Of a DNA stretch of 64,000 nucleotides, positions 9,235-18,714 are shown piece after piece. The stretch lies in the NCBI RefSeq assembly GCF_003333325.1, contig NZ_QOLC01000082.1, positions 1 to 64,000 of the forward strand. Reading direction: 5' to 3'. Below the pieces are notes generated by a model that ran no database searches, had not been told where the DNA came from, and was given only the letters and a program-made list of their open reading frames with translations. The translations under genes and the position numbers were made by a program. The DNA comes from Candidatus Ulvibacter alkanivorans (GTDB taxonomy: Bacteria; Bacteroidota; Bacteroidia; Flavobacteriales; Flavobacteriaceae). The stretch's first letter is position 1; each line of letters begins with the position of its first letter.

Positions 9235-10650
9235 TCATTTCATCTTTTTAATGAGTTCGCCATCTTTCCACACACCAATTTTCTGGTTTAGATCGGCATC
9301 GTGAAAATACCCTCTCCCATTGTATTTACCATCTTCCCATTGGCCGTTGTATAGTGCTCCATCTTCAAAAGTGAATATACCGGTACGATCATATTTGGCT
9401 TGACTATTAAAATAGCCGTTATAGGAATTCCCACTTGCAAATTTGTAATATCCCAAATATAAATTTCCGTTTTTAAAAAAGCCTACAAAATAATCGCCGT
9501 TAGCCCATTCGTACTTTCCAAACTTATTCTGGCAATCGCCGGCAACACATCCTTCGGTCACATTATTGCTTACAAATTCGTAAGAATTTGTAAGTTCTCC
9601 GTTTGTAAAATAGCCTCTAGACCACACTTCATTGTCTAATTTGTATCCTAAACCGTTTAGTTTTCCATTTTTAAATTCTCCATACTGGTTGTTGCCATTG
9701 TCACCAAAATACTCCCCGTATCCACTCATGGTGTCATTTTCCCAATTGCCAATATACCTTCCGATATCGGTCCATACATACGAACCGTAACCGTGCTTTA
9801 GTCCATTTTTCCAAAAACCGTCGTAAGAGCCATTGTCGTACACATATTTTCCCCAACCGTCTTCACAATCTCCCTGCACGCATCCTTTTGTATTAGCAGT
9901 AGACGTTGTCGTGCTCGTTTTTCCGCTGTATAGTTGAACAGGTTTAATTATATACGAGCCCATGGTGTAATAACCGGGTAGAACGTACTTTTCGACACCA
10001 TCCATTGCAACGATCATATCATCGCCATCGGCAATAGGTTCGGCTCGAGAATAATCTATGGTCTTACCGTTTACCATCAAGATATATTCATCTTTTGCGG
10101 TATTTCGCACCCAATAGCCATTGTCGGGTGCATTGGGTAGTTTTTTCGCTGTTCCGGCTGCCCAACCTTCACCCGGATATCTGTAAATATCGAGAAAGAC
10201 ATAATTTTGATCGTCTCCAATGTGATACAAATAGTCTTTTTTCAATCTTGAGATCGCTCCTTTTTGATACACATCGTTCACATAGGTCGAGTAACTGTAC
10301 TCGTTCGAAATAAAATAAACATCTCCCACATTGCGCGCCAATTGGATCAAGTTACCCGAAGTTCCGGTAGCGACACTTTTATAGTCGGGAAGTATATAGA
10401 TATTTCGTGTGTTCTTATCGATCACCGATATGGTATCGGTTCGCAACGGATTGAGTTGCATAAAATTGGAAATAGGCAGCCCCGCCGCATCACGCATGGT
10501 AATGGTATACTCGTTCGTCTTGGTCCAAGTCATGGGCCCGGTAGCTGTTTGTTTTACGCTGTTGGGATTGGAAGGAGGCGTTGGAACTTGAGCATACATG
10601 CTAAAAGTACTACAAAGCAGTACTAAAAATATGGATATAGATCTCATCAT
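9235..10650 (-). CDS. secreted MORN-repeat protein
   Basis: A 471-aa protein with a Sec signal peptide (MMRSISIFLVLLCSTFSMYAQ). An N-terminal region of about 230 residues has no family I recognise. From about residue 258 to the end there is a series of MORN-type repeats (YDGFWKNGLKHGYGSYVW, YIGNWENDTMSGYGEY, YNGQWEDGKYNGRGYF). Two blocks begin with GCVxGDC, giving paired cysteines before each repeat cluster. MORN repeats form extended beta sheets that bind membranes or proteins; no enzymatic motif is visible. Either of two adjacent ATGs (10650, 10647) may start it. The shared palindrome sits upstream at 10705-10724, tying it to the neighbouring two-component locus. Confidence 0.85.
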   Translation of the reverse strand: MMRSISIFLVLLCSTFSMYAQVPTPPSNPNSVKQTATGPMTWTKTNEYTITMRDAAGLPISNFMQLNPLRTDTISVIDKNTRNIYILPDYKSVATGTSGNLIQLARNVGDVYFISNEYSYSTYVNDVYQKGAISRLKKDYLYHIGDDQNYVFLDIYRYPGEGWAAGTAKKLPNAPDNGYWVRNTAKDEYILMVNGKTIDYSRAEPIADGDDMIVAMDGVEKYVLPGYYTMGSYIIKPVQLYSGKTSTTTSTANTKGCVQGDCEDGWGKYVYDNGSYDGFWKNGLKHGYGSYVWTDIGRYIGNWENDTMSGYGEYFGDNGNNQYGEFKNGKLNGLGYKLDNEVWSRGYFTNGELTNSYEFVSNNVTEGCVAGDCQNKFGKYEWANGDYFVGFFKNGNLYLGYYKFASGNSYNGYFNSQAKYDRTGIFTFEDGALYNGQWEDGKYNGRGYFHDADLNQKIGVWKDGELIKKMK

Positions 10651-10675
10651 CGAAAATGGTTTTTTAGTGTTGTAA

Positions 10676-10724
10676 CAAAGTAATGAAAATTTTAAAATTT
10701 TGAAAATACGTCAATTGCACTATT
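10676..10724 (-). promoter_or_regulatory. palindromic operator copy 3 (MORN gene promoter)
   Basis: 10705-10724 matches the palindrome consensus at 17 of 20 positions. The -7-like TTACTTTG at 10676-10683 on the minus strand is 31.5 nt from its centre. The rest of the 377-bp gap 10651-11027 shows no gene; a terminator lies at 10942-10978. Confidence 0.5.
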
Positions 10725-10941
10725 TCGGTCAAAATGTACAATAGCTATTTCATCGCTTACTATTCTTCTTTTTATCACTTCGGAAACTGTTGTAACGCAT
10801 CGCATCGCAAGCTTTTACCAGTTGCTAATAAGGTCGCCCTTCCACTGTGGACGCTCCTGCCCTTCCTTCCGAAGCAAAACAACTAACGTTTTTACATTAC
10901 GACAAGCCGTTACTATAATGTTTGTCGAAACAACCGAAACG

Positions 10942-10978
10942 AAAAAAATAAAGCCCCATCCTTTCGAATGGAGCCTTT
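10942..10978 (-). terminator. rho-independent terminator of the PQQ-like gene
   Basis: Read on the minus strand, AAAGGCTCCAT pairs with ATGGGGCTTT (10 pairs, one bulged G), followed by ATTTTTTT. It lies about 50 bp past the stop of the propeller gene. Confidence 0.75.
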
Positions 10979-11027
10979 GGCTATAAATTCTCCCTTATTC
11001 ATAACCTTGTGTAACTTGGTTGGTTAG

Positions 11028-12902
11028 TTACTTCTTGAGATCGTAAGCGTATATAGAGTTCGCATCGGCTTTATAATACAAGATACCACCAAATTCATCT
11101 ACTTCGTATTCGGGTTTCTTGTCTTTAAGTACAATTTCTTTTTCGAGGGCTCCTGTATCTTTATTCAGTTTTACCAAGCCAACACCATCGTCTAATTTCG
11201 TCAATATAAATTGGGAGTTTTCGGTTGCCGAAGTAGCCTTAAAGCGTTTTAACATTTCGGCGACTGAAGCACCGCTAGCCGCTGCCATACCGGCTCCTAA
11301 ATCGGCATATCGTTGACCTCTATCGGTATAATTACCCAATCGATTTCTATTTTGATTGGCTGCATTGTAAGAAGCTACTGCAGTGGTCGCTGTTGCCACA
11401 GCACTGATCCCTGCCAAAATTGCTCCCATGGCACTCTTACCCGGAGCGCGATAGTATTCGTGCCATTGCGATTTTCCTTCCCAGTCCAATAGCATCATGT
11501 TTTGATCGCTGCTAAGTAAGATACCACCATTTCTAATTTCTACGCTACTCGGATCTTCTTTCCCATCAAACTTTGATTCGGCCAAAGTGCTTACCGCACC
11601 GGTATTGGCATCGACAGCGAATAATTCATCGTCTGCACTTATTAAATACCGTGAATTATTCTCATCATATGTAGAGCTTATTGCATCGGCTCGTTTGTAT
11701 TTTAAAGGTTTATCCCACACTTTTTCACCGTTCGACAAATTTACGATGTTGGCGTCTTCCGAAGTGATATAAATTAGCCCTTGAGGCGAATTTGCCATGG
11801 TCAAAATGTTCTCACCGGTTTTTAGTGGTTTTTTAAAGAGTGTCTTCCCATCGAAAGATATCTTATTAATTCCTCCTTGGTATATCCCGAAGAGAATACC
11901 ATCGTCCATAATATAAAAATGTTGTACATACCCTTTGGTCTTTGGTGCCTTGTCCCAAAGATCTTCCCCGGTGCTTGCACTTAAGAACCCAATCTCCGAT
12001 TCGTTCTTAGCGGCAAAAATACTGTTACTGCCTCCATCGTCTTTATTGCTAACAATTGCCAACCCTTGCGGAAGGATCTGGAAATTAGCAACCTTTCCTT
12101 TTACTTTGGCCTCATCTTCCCAAAGTTCGGCTCCTGTATTGCTTATCTTGTATACTCTGGTATTGGTTCCATTGGTGTTTTGCTGAAAAGCATAGATCTC
12201 AGATTCGGTCTCGTCTGCAACCAGCCAGTTTACATTCTTGATTTTTGTATCCCACAATGTTTCTCCGGTCTGTGCTTTTTTGGCTACAAGTCCTTGTGCC
12301 GTCGGAACGATCAAGTATTCTTTTAGCAACAACGGTCTGCCCGTTACACTATAATCTTTTGCGATCCCAACACGATCGGGATCACCCAAATTGAACCGGT
12401 AATCTTCCTTACCGGTATTAAGGTCATACACCGCAACCTGCATGGCATATTTTTCTTTAGAGGTACGTTGACCGCTCACTACCAATTTATTTTGCGGCAT
12501 CATGACATCGCAAGTGGATACGGCTTTCCATCCATTGTCTTCGGTACTAAATAATTTTTGCCCAGAAATATAATCGATCACTGCTTTTTTGGTGGTAAGA
12601 CTTGCAAAACCCGTTTGGCCAACCATGACATAAGGAGCACCCGGAACAAAAAACAATTCTTCAGGTTTTACTCGGCCATAGTCGGTAAAATTGAACAGCA
12701 ATTCGTTAGAACCCGGTTTAATTCCTACCAAACCGTCGTTGGTCGCTACGACCATAGTCCCGCCTTGGGTAAGCGTCATCTCGTTGATCTTGGCACCTAC
12801 ATCGTAGCGATAATCGGGTGCTTCTGCGCGCTGAGCGCATACGGTAGCTACGGCTACGAGCTGTAGGCATAGTACCATTTTTAATGTTGTTGAAAGTTTC
12901 AT
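11028..12902 (-). CDS. secreted PQQ-like beta-propeller protein
   Basis: A 624-aa exported protein (signal peptide 1-23, ending VATVCAQ). The body is made of repeated blade-like segments such as VAKKAQTGETLWDTKI, GFLSASTGEDLWDKAP and IVNLSNGEKVWDKPL, typical of PQQ-like/outer-membrane-assembly-type propellers. No PQQ-dehydrogenase catalytic motif is visible, so it is probably a structural or sensing scaffold. Residues at about 490-550 form an Ala/Gly-rich, hydrophobic insert (GAILAGISAVATATTAVA), unusual for a propeller and possibly membrane-interacting. It is monocistronic, ended by the terminator at 10942-10978, and carries the shared palindrome at 12958-12977. Confidence 0.85.
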   Translation of the reverse strand: MKLSTTLKMVLCLQLVAVATVCAQRAEAPDYRYDVGAKINEMTLTQGGTMVVATNDGLVGIKPGSNELLFNFTDYGRVKPEELFFVPGAPYVMVGQTGFASLTTKKAVIDYISGQKLFSTEDNGWKAVSTCDVMMPQNKLVVSGQRTSKEKYAMQVAVYDLNTGKEDYRFNLGDPDRVGIAKDYSVTGRPLLLKEYLIVPTAQGLVAKKAQTGETLWDTKIKNVNWLVADETESEIYAFQQNTNGTNTRVYKISNTGAELWEDEAKVKGKVANFQILPQGLAIVSNKDDGGSNSIFAAKNESEIGFLSASTGEDLWDKAPKTKGYVQHFYIMDDGILFGIYQGGINKISFDGKTLFKKPLKTGENILTMANSPQGLIYITSEDANIVNLSNGEKVWDKPLKYKRADAISSTYDENNSRYLISADDELFAVDANTGAVSTLAESKFDGKEDPSSVEIRNGGILLSSDQNMMLLDWEGKSQWHEYYRAPGKSAMGAILAGISAVATATTAVASYNAANQNRNRLGNYTDRGQRYADLGAGMAAASGASVAEMLKRFKATSATENSQFILTKLDDGVGLVKLNKDTGALEKEIVLKDKKPEYEVDEFGGILYYKADANSIYAYDLKK

Positions 12903-12928
12903 AATCCGTGGTTTTTAATTTGATACTG

Positions 12929-12977
12929 TAAAGATGCTGTAGAAGTAAGCTGCTCACAATAGGGCAATTGCCGTATT
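12929..12977 (-). promoter_or_regulatory. palindromic operator copy 4 (PQQ-like gene promoter)
   Basis: 12958-12977 matches the consensus at 19 of 20 positions (AATAGGGCAA half-site). A degenerate -7-like CATCTTTA lies 31.5 nt from its centre at 12929-12936; an alternative TACTTCTA is at 12940-12947 (20.5 nt). Confidence 0.55.
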
Positions 12978-13032
12978 CTAGTTCTCGATACTCAATTCAC
13001 AACCCAAAATCTTTAGTGGTGTCTTGGGAATT

Positions 13033-13067
13033 AAAAAACCGGAAGAAGAATAAAATTCTGCTCCCGG
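13033..13067 (-). terminator. rho-independent terminator after the DUF6252-like lipoprotein gene
   Basis: On the minus strand CCGGGAG-C-AGAAT pairs with ATTCT-T-CTTCCGG around a TTT loop and is followed by TTTTTT. It separates the lipoprotein gene from the PQQ-like gene, so the latter needs its own promoter. Confidence 0.8.
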
Positions 13068-13118
13068 CTCCACGTAAAAACCTCAACACTGAGATTTTCT
13101 TTAGTAACAAATTATAGA

Positions 13119-13628
13119 TTAAAATTCTACATCGAACGACCCTTCTGTGATCATTTTTACCGAATCGTCATTGCTATTCTTGGCATCGAAGAAAAAAGTT
13201 CCTTTTACCCGTGTTTCATTAATTTCTGTGACATTGATCTCGCCGGCTACGGTATCATCGTATGGTGCTTGCCATGCTTGAGAATCTTGTGGATTGCTGG
13301 CGTTTGCTTCAACATACGAAGCGTTTACGAAGATATTAGCTCCGCCACCAATTTCGTAGGTGCCTGTTCCTTCAAATCCGCCGATCATTAATACAATTCC
13401 TTTCCCGGAGTTATCCGATCCTTGTACACGTACGGTGGTCGATCCGCCTCCTTGAGTTTGGGTAGCTACGGTAAAATCTGAGTTGGAAGTAAAATTCGAT
13501 CCACTAACTTTGGCAGCCACTGTGCCTGCTCCTGCATCACCATCCTCGCCAGCATCATCGTCGCTCTTACACGCGACAAATGCCAGACTTACAAATACTG
13601 CAATTAGTATGTGTTTAAAATTTTTCAT
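13119..13628 (-). CDS. small lipoprotein, DUF6252-like
   Basis: A 169-aa lipoprotein with lipobox FVAC (Cys20), an acidic Gly-rich linker (SDDDAGEDGDAGAG) and a beta-rich domain. The domain pattern, VSGSNFTS...VLMIGGFEGTGTYEIG...GTFFFDAKN, resembles the DUF6252 family of Bacteroidota surface or periplasmic lipoproteins. Function is unknown and the family call is from memory. It is monocistronic between two terminating features, with the shared palindrome at 13690-13709 and a -7-like CACCTTTG at 13661-13668. That arrangement places it in the same putative regulon as the PQQ-like and MORN proteins. Confidence 0.75.
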   Translation of the reverse strand: MKNFKHILIAVFVSLAFVACKSDDDAGEDGDAGAGTVAAKVSGSNFTSNSDFTVATQTQGGGSTTVRVQGSDNSGKGIVLMIGGFEGTGTYEIGGGANIFVNASYVEANASNPQDSQAWQAPYDDTVAGEINVTEINETRVKGTFFFDAKNSNDDSVKMITEGSFDVEF

Positions 13629-13660
13629 AATTGTTGGGTTTTTATGGTTATTAATTGAAA

Positions 13661-13709
13661 CAAAGGTGCTTCATAACCCAACGGGATTCAATACGGCAAT
13701 TGTCGTATT
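13661..13709 (-). promoter_or_regulatory. palindromic operator copy 5 (DUF6252-like gene promoter)
   Basis: 13690-13709 matches the consensus at 19 of 20 positions. The -7-like CACCTTTG at 13661-13668 on the minus strand lies 31.5 nt from its centre. It directly abuts the stop codon of the GSCFA gene but has no T-run, so it is not a good terminator. Confidence 0.6.
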
Positions 13710-13710
13710 C

Positions 13711-14661
13711 TTAAAATTGCATATGGGGATATTGTCTCTGAAGTTGTTCGATCTGCTGTGCTAGCTGCTTCAGAAATATTTGATGAGCCTCACTCTCCGG
13801 ATTAAATGGTTTATGCCGTAGCCCGTTTTGAATGCTCGACACTTCTTTTCGGGTCTTTTCAGTTTCCGAAGCAATCCACGCCTTGGTAAAGCGTTCCCAG
13901 ATCAGTTGTGTGGCTGTCGAATTTGGGTGTAGAAGGTCGGTGGTATAATATCGATAGTCCCGCAGCTCGTCCATCATAAGTTCGTAAGAAGGGAAATAAT
14001 AAATTGCTTGCCTAGGATCCACTACTTGGTGTACTCCTGAAATTAGATGTGCCTTACTAAGCGTATTTTCTACAAATCCGTCTTTTAAGTGGCGCACCGG
14101 CGAAACAGTGGTGATTATTTTTACGGAAGGGTTCTCTGCTTTGAGGAGCGTAACGGTCTTATCGATACTTTCGGTCACCGCTTCTACCGAGAGTAGCTCT
14201 TTTAAGAATTTTTTCTGCGGGACCTTATGGCAGTTGGCCACTATGTTGTTTGACGCTATATGGCGATATACCCATGCGGTACCCACGGTAAGTACAATAT
14301 GCGTGGCACGTTCAATACTGGCTTTAAGAAGTGTGAGTCGATCATTTAGAACACACAAGAACTCCTCTTTTTTCAAGGCGCTTAAGGTTGAGTGTGCATC
14401 AAAGCAATGCCACTGCTCGTTGTGATAGAAAACATCTTTTTCAGTGAATTCTTCCTCATTAATAGCCCGTGTTACCGATCGTTCTATCGCGACCGGATGA
14501 AAAATGATCCCGAAGGGATTTATGGTTGTTTTAAACTTATAATAGTCGAGCTTCTCACCAATGTGGGCGACAAAACAAGAACCTAACAACAGTACTTCCG
14601 ACCCGTAATCGATAGGATCTCGTTCTTGTTGTACGGTTATGGTCGTTTGTAATTTTATCAC
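13711..14661 (-). CDS. GSCFA domain-containing protein
   Basis: A 316-aa cytoplasmic protein of the GSCFA family, an SGNH-hydrolase-like group named for its motif. Here the motif reads LLLGSCFVAHIGEKL at about residues 25-39, followed by the typical NPFGIIFHP. A VGTAWVY block and DLLHPN near the C-terminus provide candidate Asp/His residues of the catalytic set. The substrate is unknown. The start is GTG at 14661, overlapping the alaS stop by one base, so it is translationally coupled to alanyl-tRNA synthetase; this pairing is familiar in flavobacteria. Confidence 0.9.
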   Translation of the reverse strand: MIKLQTTITVQQERDPIDYGSEVLLLGSCFVAHIGEKLDYYKFKTTINPFGIIFHPVAIERSVTRAINEEEFTEKDVFYHNEQWHCFDAHSTLSALKKEEFLCVLNDRLTLLKASIERATHIVLTVGTAWVYRHIASNNIVANCHKVPQKKFLKELLSVEAVTESIDKTVTLLKAENPSVKIITTVSPVRHLKDGFVENTLSKAHLISGVHQVVDPRQAIYYFPSYELMMDELRDYRYYTTDLLHPNSTATQLIWERFTKAWIASETEKTRKEVSSIQNGLRHKPFNPESEAHQIFLKQLAQQIEQLQRQYPHMQF

Positions 14662-17273
14662 TATTGGATGTATTCTTGGGCTTTTTCCAATGCTAGCGAA
14701 ATACCTTCAGGATTCTTTCCACCGGCAGTAGCAAAGAATGGCTGTCCGCCACCGCCACCTTGGATGAATTTCCCTAATTCACGTACGATCTTGCCGGCAT
14801 TCAAGTCTCTTTCCGAAGCCAATTCTTTTGATATATAACAGGTAAGCAGCGCTTTGCCGTCATTGTTCGCTCCAAAAAGTATAAAAAGATCCTCCTGTTC
14901 GCCACCCAACTCGAAGGCCAGGTCTTTCATACCCCCTGCATCCAGATCGACCTTTTTAGCCAAGAAATTTACACCATTAATGGTAGTGATCTCTTGTTTT
15001 AGATCGCCTTTTATATTTTTGGCCTTGTCTTTTAGCAGTTGTTGAACTTGTTTCTGAAGCTGATCGTTTTGTTCTTGTAAGCTCGTAACGGCCTTAATAG
15101 GATCTTGCGCATTGTTAAGTGCTTTTTGTACTTCGGAAAAAGATTCGCTCCTATCGATAAAATACTGCTTGGCCGCATCGCCTGTAATGGCTTCGATACG
15201 TCGTATACCCGCAGCGACAGCACTTTCCGAAGTAATTATAAAATGCCAAATATCGTTTGTAGAAGGCACGTGGGTTCCACCGCATAATTCCATGGACTTA
15301 CCAAATTTGATGGTACGCACCGTATCTCCATATTTTTCGCCAAACAGAGCCAAGGCGCCGTCATTCAAAGCTTGTTGAAAAGGAATGTTTCGCTGTTCGA
15401 CCAACGGTATACTCTCTCTAATTCGGGCATTTACAAAGTCTTCAATTTGTTTTAATTCTTCTTGGGTCACTTTACTAAAATGAGAAAAATCGAAACGTAA
15501 ATATCTGCTATGCACCATAGACCCTTTTTGCACCACATGATCTCCTAGAATGTTCCTTAACGCTTGGTGAAGCAAATGTGTAGCGGTATGATTGGCTGCC
15601 GTCCTGCCGCGTTGTTTAGAATCTACGACTGCTTTAAAATTCGCCTCAGGGTTACGCGGTAAATTCTTAGCGAAATGAATAATTAAATTGTTCTCCTTCT
15701 TGGTATCGATAATATATACCACACCACCATCCGGTCCTTCTAAATATCCTTTATCTCCAACCTGTCCTCCTCCTTCCGGATAGAAAGGTGTAAGATTAAA
15801 GACCAATTGATACAATTCGCCTTCTTTTTTGCTTTCAACTTTACGGTAGCGGGTGATCTTAATATCGGTTTCCAGGGTGTCATAGCCAATGAATTCTTCC
15901 ACGTCATCTTCGGCTAGCACAACCCAATCGCCGGTCTCTACTTTGGTAGCTGCTCTCGATCGGTTCTTTTGTTTTTCGAGTTCCGTTTCAAACTCGGCAG
16001 TGTTTAATTCGTATCCTCTTTCGCGTAGGATCAAGGCGGTAAGATCGATCGGGAAGCCGAAAGTGTCATACAGTTCAAAGGCTTTTTTACCCGAGATCGT
16101 TTTTGAAGCAGCACCGGAGATCACATTTTCTAACAACACCAATCCTTGCTCTAGGGTTCGTAAGAATGAATTTTCCTCTTCTCGAATAACGTTGGTAATA
16201 AGGTTCTTTTCTGAACGCAACTCGGGAAAAGCATCGCCCATTTGTTTGCTCAAGGTTTCCACTAACTTATAGATAAACGGCTCTTTGGTATTGAGAAAGG
16301 TAAATCCGTAACGAATCGCACGTCTTAAGATACGACGAATCACGTATCCGGCTCCCGTGTTACTAGGTAGTTGTCCGTCTGCGATAGAAAAAGCTACCGC
16401 TCGAATGTGATCGGCGATCACACGAATTGCAATATCGATCTTTTCATCCGTCCCGTAAGAAGTATTGGTGATCGCTTCTATTTCCCGAATAAGTGGCGCG
16501 AAGACATCGGTGTCGTAATTACTTTGTTTGCCTTGAAGCACCATTGCGAGACGTTCAAAACCCATTCCGGTATCTACATGCTGTTCGGGTAATTTTTCGA
16601 GGCTACCATTGGCTTTGCGATTGTATTGCATAAACACCAAGTTCCAGATCTCCACTACTTGCGGATGATCCTGGTTGACCAATTCGGCACCCGATTGTTT
16701 TGCTTTTTCTTCGGAAGAGCGAATATCGACGTGGATCTCGCTGGCAGGACCACAAGGTCCTTGTTCTCCCATTTCCCAAAAGTTGTCTTTTTTATTTCCG
16801 TTTAGGATACGGTCTTCCGGAACGTATTTTTTCCAATTTTCGAAGGCCACAGTGTCGCGTTCGAGTCCTTCCGAAGCATCACCTTCAAAAATTGTTACGT
16901 ACAGTAGGTCCTTATCGATTCCGAAGACCTCGGTAAGCAATTCCCAAGACCAAGCAATGGCTTCTTCTTTAAAGTAGTCACCAAAACTCCAGTTCCCCAG
17001 CATTTCGAACATGGTATGATGGTAGGTATCCATTCCCACTTCCTCCAAGTCGTTGTGTTTTCCACTCACTCGAAGGCATTTTTGTGTATCGGCAATACGC
17101 TTGTTCTTAGGTTCTGTATTACCCAGAAAGTACTCTTTAAACTGATTCATACCCGCATTGGTAAACATTAGTGTGGGATCGTTCTTTATTACCATGGGTG
17201 CCGATGGAACAATGGCGTGCGATTTTGATTTAAAAAAGTCTAAGAATTTTAAGCGAATTTCGCGGGATTTCAT
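14661..17273 (-). CDS. alaS: alanine--tRNA ligase
   Basis: A class II alanyl-tRNA synthetase of 870 aa (family about 870-880) from the ATG at 17273, which gives the standard N-terminus [17 protein letters not shown]. The frame is open 51 nt further upstream, but that extension is unlikely. It shows the catalytic core ([26 protein letters not shown]), the editing-domain zinc motifs [12 protein letters not shown] and CGGTHV, and a C-terminal C-Ala domain ending in the glycine-rich [14 protein letters not shown]. It charges tRNA-Ala and edits mischarged Ser/Gly. It is the first gene of a two-gene operon with the GSCFA gene and is divergent from the M23 peptidase gene. Confidence 0.98.
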   Translation of the reverse strand: MKSREIRLKFLDFFKSKSHAIVPSAPMVIKNDPTLMFTNAGMNQFKEYFLGNTEPKNKRIADTQKCLRVSGKHNDLEEVGMDTYHHTMFEMLGNWSFGDYFKEEAIAWSWELLTEVFGIDKDLLYVTIFEGDASEGLERDTVAFENWKKYVPEDRILNGNKKDNFWEMGEQGPCGPASEIHVDIRSSEEKAKQSGAELVNQDHPQVVEIWNLVFMQYNRKANGSLEKLPEQHVDTGMGFERLAMVLQGKQSNYDTDVFAPLIREIEAITNTSYGTDEKIDIAIRVIADHIRAVAFSIADGQLPSNTGAGYVIRRILRRAIRYGFTFLNTKEPFIYKLVETLSKQMGDAFPELRSEKNLITNVIREEENSFLRTLEQGLVLLENVISGAASKTISGKKAFELYDTFGFPIDLTALILRERGYELNTAEFETELEKQKNRSRAATKVETGDWVVLAEDDVEEFIGYDTLETDIKITRYRKVESKKEGELYQLVFNLTPFYPEGGGQVGDKGYLEGPDGGVVYIIDTKKENNLIIHFAKNLPRNPEANFKAVVDSKQRGRTAANHTATHLLHQALRNILGDHVVQKGSMVHSRYLRFDFSHFSKVTQEELKQIEDFVNARIRESIPLVEQRNIPFQQALNDGALALFGEKYGDTVRTIKFGKSMELCGGTHVPSTNDIWHFIITSESAVAAGIRRIEAITGDAAKQYFIDRSESFSEVQKALNNAQDPIKAVTSLQEQNDQLQKQVQQLLKDKAKNIKGDLKQEITTINGVNFLAKKVDLDAGGMKDLAFELGGEQEDLFILFGANNDGKALLTCYISKELASERDLNAGKIVRELGKFIQGGGGGQPFFATAGGKNPEGISLALEKAQEYIQ

Positions 17274-17328
17274 ACGTACTAAATTTTGTGTAAAATTTAA
17301 GGTTTTAGCCTGCTTCGGAAACAATTTC

Positions 17329-17348
17329 TATATTTGTGTAACGTTACA
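17329..17348 (+). promoter_or_regulatory. promoter of M23-merR unit with a 12-bp palindrome
   Basis: A -7 element TATATTTG (17329-17336) is followed immediately by the perfect palindrome TGTAACGTTACA (17337-17348), which would cover the transcription start. A repressor bound here would block initiation. The MerR-like protein encoded two genes down is a candidate, by inference only. Confidence 0.4.
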
Positions 17349-17395
17349 ACAATTGCCACTACCTATCAACGAGCAAAAATAAGTTTTTTTAGCGT

Positions 17396-18373
17396 ATGTC
17401 TAAGGTTAAATATTACTACGATAGCGAAACACTTTCCTATCGAAAAATTGAAAAGAAGAAAGGGCGTCGGCTTGGAATCTTTTTGTTAAGCCTTTTAGGA
17501 ATGGTGTTGAGCGGATTTCTATTACTGCTTGTTTACTTAAATCTGCCGTATGTTGAAACCCCAAAAGAAAAGACCTTAAAGCGAGAATTGGCAAATATGG
17601 AGTTGCAATACGAGCTCCTAAACAAAAAGATGGCGCAGGCCGAAAATGTACTTTCCGAGATCGCCGAACGTGATAACAACCTATATCGTGTCTATTTTGA
17701 AGCCAATCCTATTCCCGAAGAACAGCGAAAAGCCGGATTTGGTGGTGTAAACAGGTATAAGGACCTTGAAGGGTTCGACAATTCAAAATTGATCATCTCC
17801 TCCAGTAAGCGTCTTGATGTTCTTACGAAGCAGATCGTGGTACAATCGAGATCGCTGGATGAAATTGCACAGTTGGCCGAAGAAAAGGAGCAATTATTAG
17901 CGGCCATTCCCGCAATACAACCCGTAAATAATGAAGATCTAACGCGTATGGCATCCGGATTTGGCTATAGAACCGACCCATTTACCAAAGCGCGTAAGAT
18001 GCATTGGGGTATGGATTTTACGGCGCCCAGGGGCACACCCATCTATGCTTCCGGTGATGGTATTGTAAGCAGAGCCGATAATTCCGCATCGGGGTATGGG
18101 AATCACATACGTATAGATCATGGTTATGGTTATGAAAGTTTGTACGCACATTTGTACAAATACAATGTTCGCAAAGGACAACGTGTAAAACGAGGTGATC
18201 TTATTGGGTTCGTAGGAAGCACAGGGCGTTCGGAAGCGCCTCATTTACATTATGAGGTTTTTAAAGATGGTGATCGCATCAATCCTATCAATTTTTACTA
18301 CGGAAACTTAAGTCCGGAAGAATTTGCCGAGTTGCTTAAAAAATCGCAGCAGGAAAACCAATCGCTCGACTAA
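17396..18373 (+). CDS. membrane-anchored M23 (LytM) peptidase
   Basis: A 325-aa cell-wall endopeptidase-like protein. It has a basic cytoplasmic N-terminus, one membrane helix (about 27-49), a periplasmic coiled coil (about 55-100) and a C-terminal LytM/M23 domain. The zinc motifs HWGMD and HLHYE are intact, so it should be an active peptidoglycan endopeptidase rather than an EnvC-type degenerate activator. The layout (TM, coiled coil, LytM) resembles DipM/MepM-type division or elongation enzymes. Its stop codon overlaps the ATG of the merR gene by one base (TAATG), implying translational coupling. Confidence 0.93.
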   Translation: MSKVKYYYDSETLSYRKIEKKKGRRLGIFLLSLLGMVLSGFLLLLVYLNLPYVETPKEKTLKRELANMELQYELLNKKMAQAENVLSEIAERDNNLYRVYFEANPIPEEQRKAGFGGVNRYKDLEGFDNSKLIISSSKRLDVLTKQIVVQSRSLDEIAQLAEEKEQLLAAIPAIQPVNNEDLTRMASGFGYRTDPFTKARKMHWGMDFTAPRGTPIYASGDGIVSRADNSASGYGNHIRIDHGYGYESLYAHLYKYNVRKGQRVKRGDLIGFVGSTGRSEAPHLHYEVFKDGDRINPINFYYGNLSPEEFAELLKKSQQENQSLD

Positions 18374-18702
18374 TGCATATCGATCTACCCGAAAAACGCT
18401 ATTACAGTATTGGCGAAGTCGCCGAAGCGTTTGATGTGAATACATCTTTGATCCGTTTTTGGGAAAAAGAGTTCGATGCACTTCAGCCTAAAAAAAATGC
18501 AAAAGGCAACCGTAAGTTCACCCCGACCGACATCAAGAATCTAGAGTTGATCTATCATCTGGTAAAAGAACGTGGTTTTACGTTGGAAGGAGCCAAAATT
18601 CATTTAAAGGAAAGCAAGCAAAAAACCCTAGATACCTTCGAGATCATTCGTAAATTAGAAGGCATAAAATCTGAATTGCTCAAAATTAAAGACCAACTCT
18701 AA
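18373..18702 (+). CDS. MerR-family transcriptional regulator
   Basis: A 109-aa protein with an N-terminal MerR winged helix (YYSIGEVAEAFDVNTSLIRFWEKEFDALQPKKNAKGNRKFT, residues 10-50) and a short dimerisation helix. No effector-binding domain or metal-binding cysteines are present, so it is a short MerR-like type whose signal is not evident. It is coupled to the upstream M23 peptidase and followed 12 bp later by the lemA gene, so it probably belongs to one envelope-related operon. A palindrome at the operon promoter (17337-17348) is a possible target. Confidence 0.9.
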   Translation: MHIDLPEKRYYSIGEVAEAFDVNTSLIRFWEKEFDALQPKKNAKGNRKFTPTDIKNLELIYHLVKERGFTLEGAKIHLKESKQKTLDTFEIIRKLEGIKSELLKIKDQL

Positions 18703-18714
18703 AAAAATAGCACT

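Noticed and set aside
13711..14661. An ATG start for the GSCFA gene
   Set aside because: The codon at 14661 is GTG, overlapping the alaS stop; the GSCFA motif position and coupling support it and no ATG nearby fits better.
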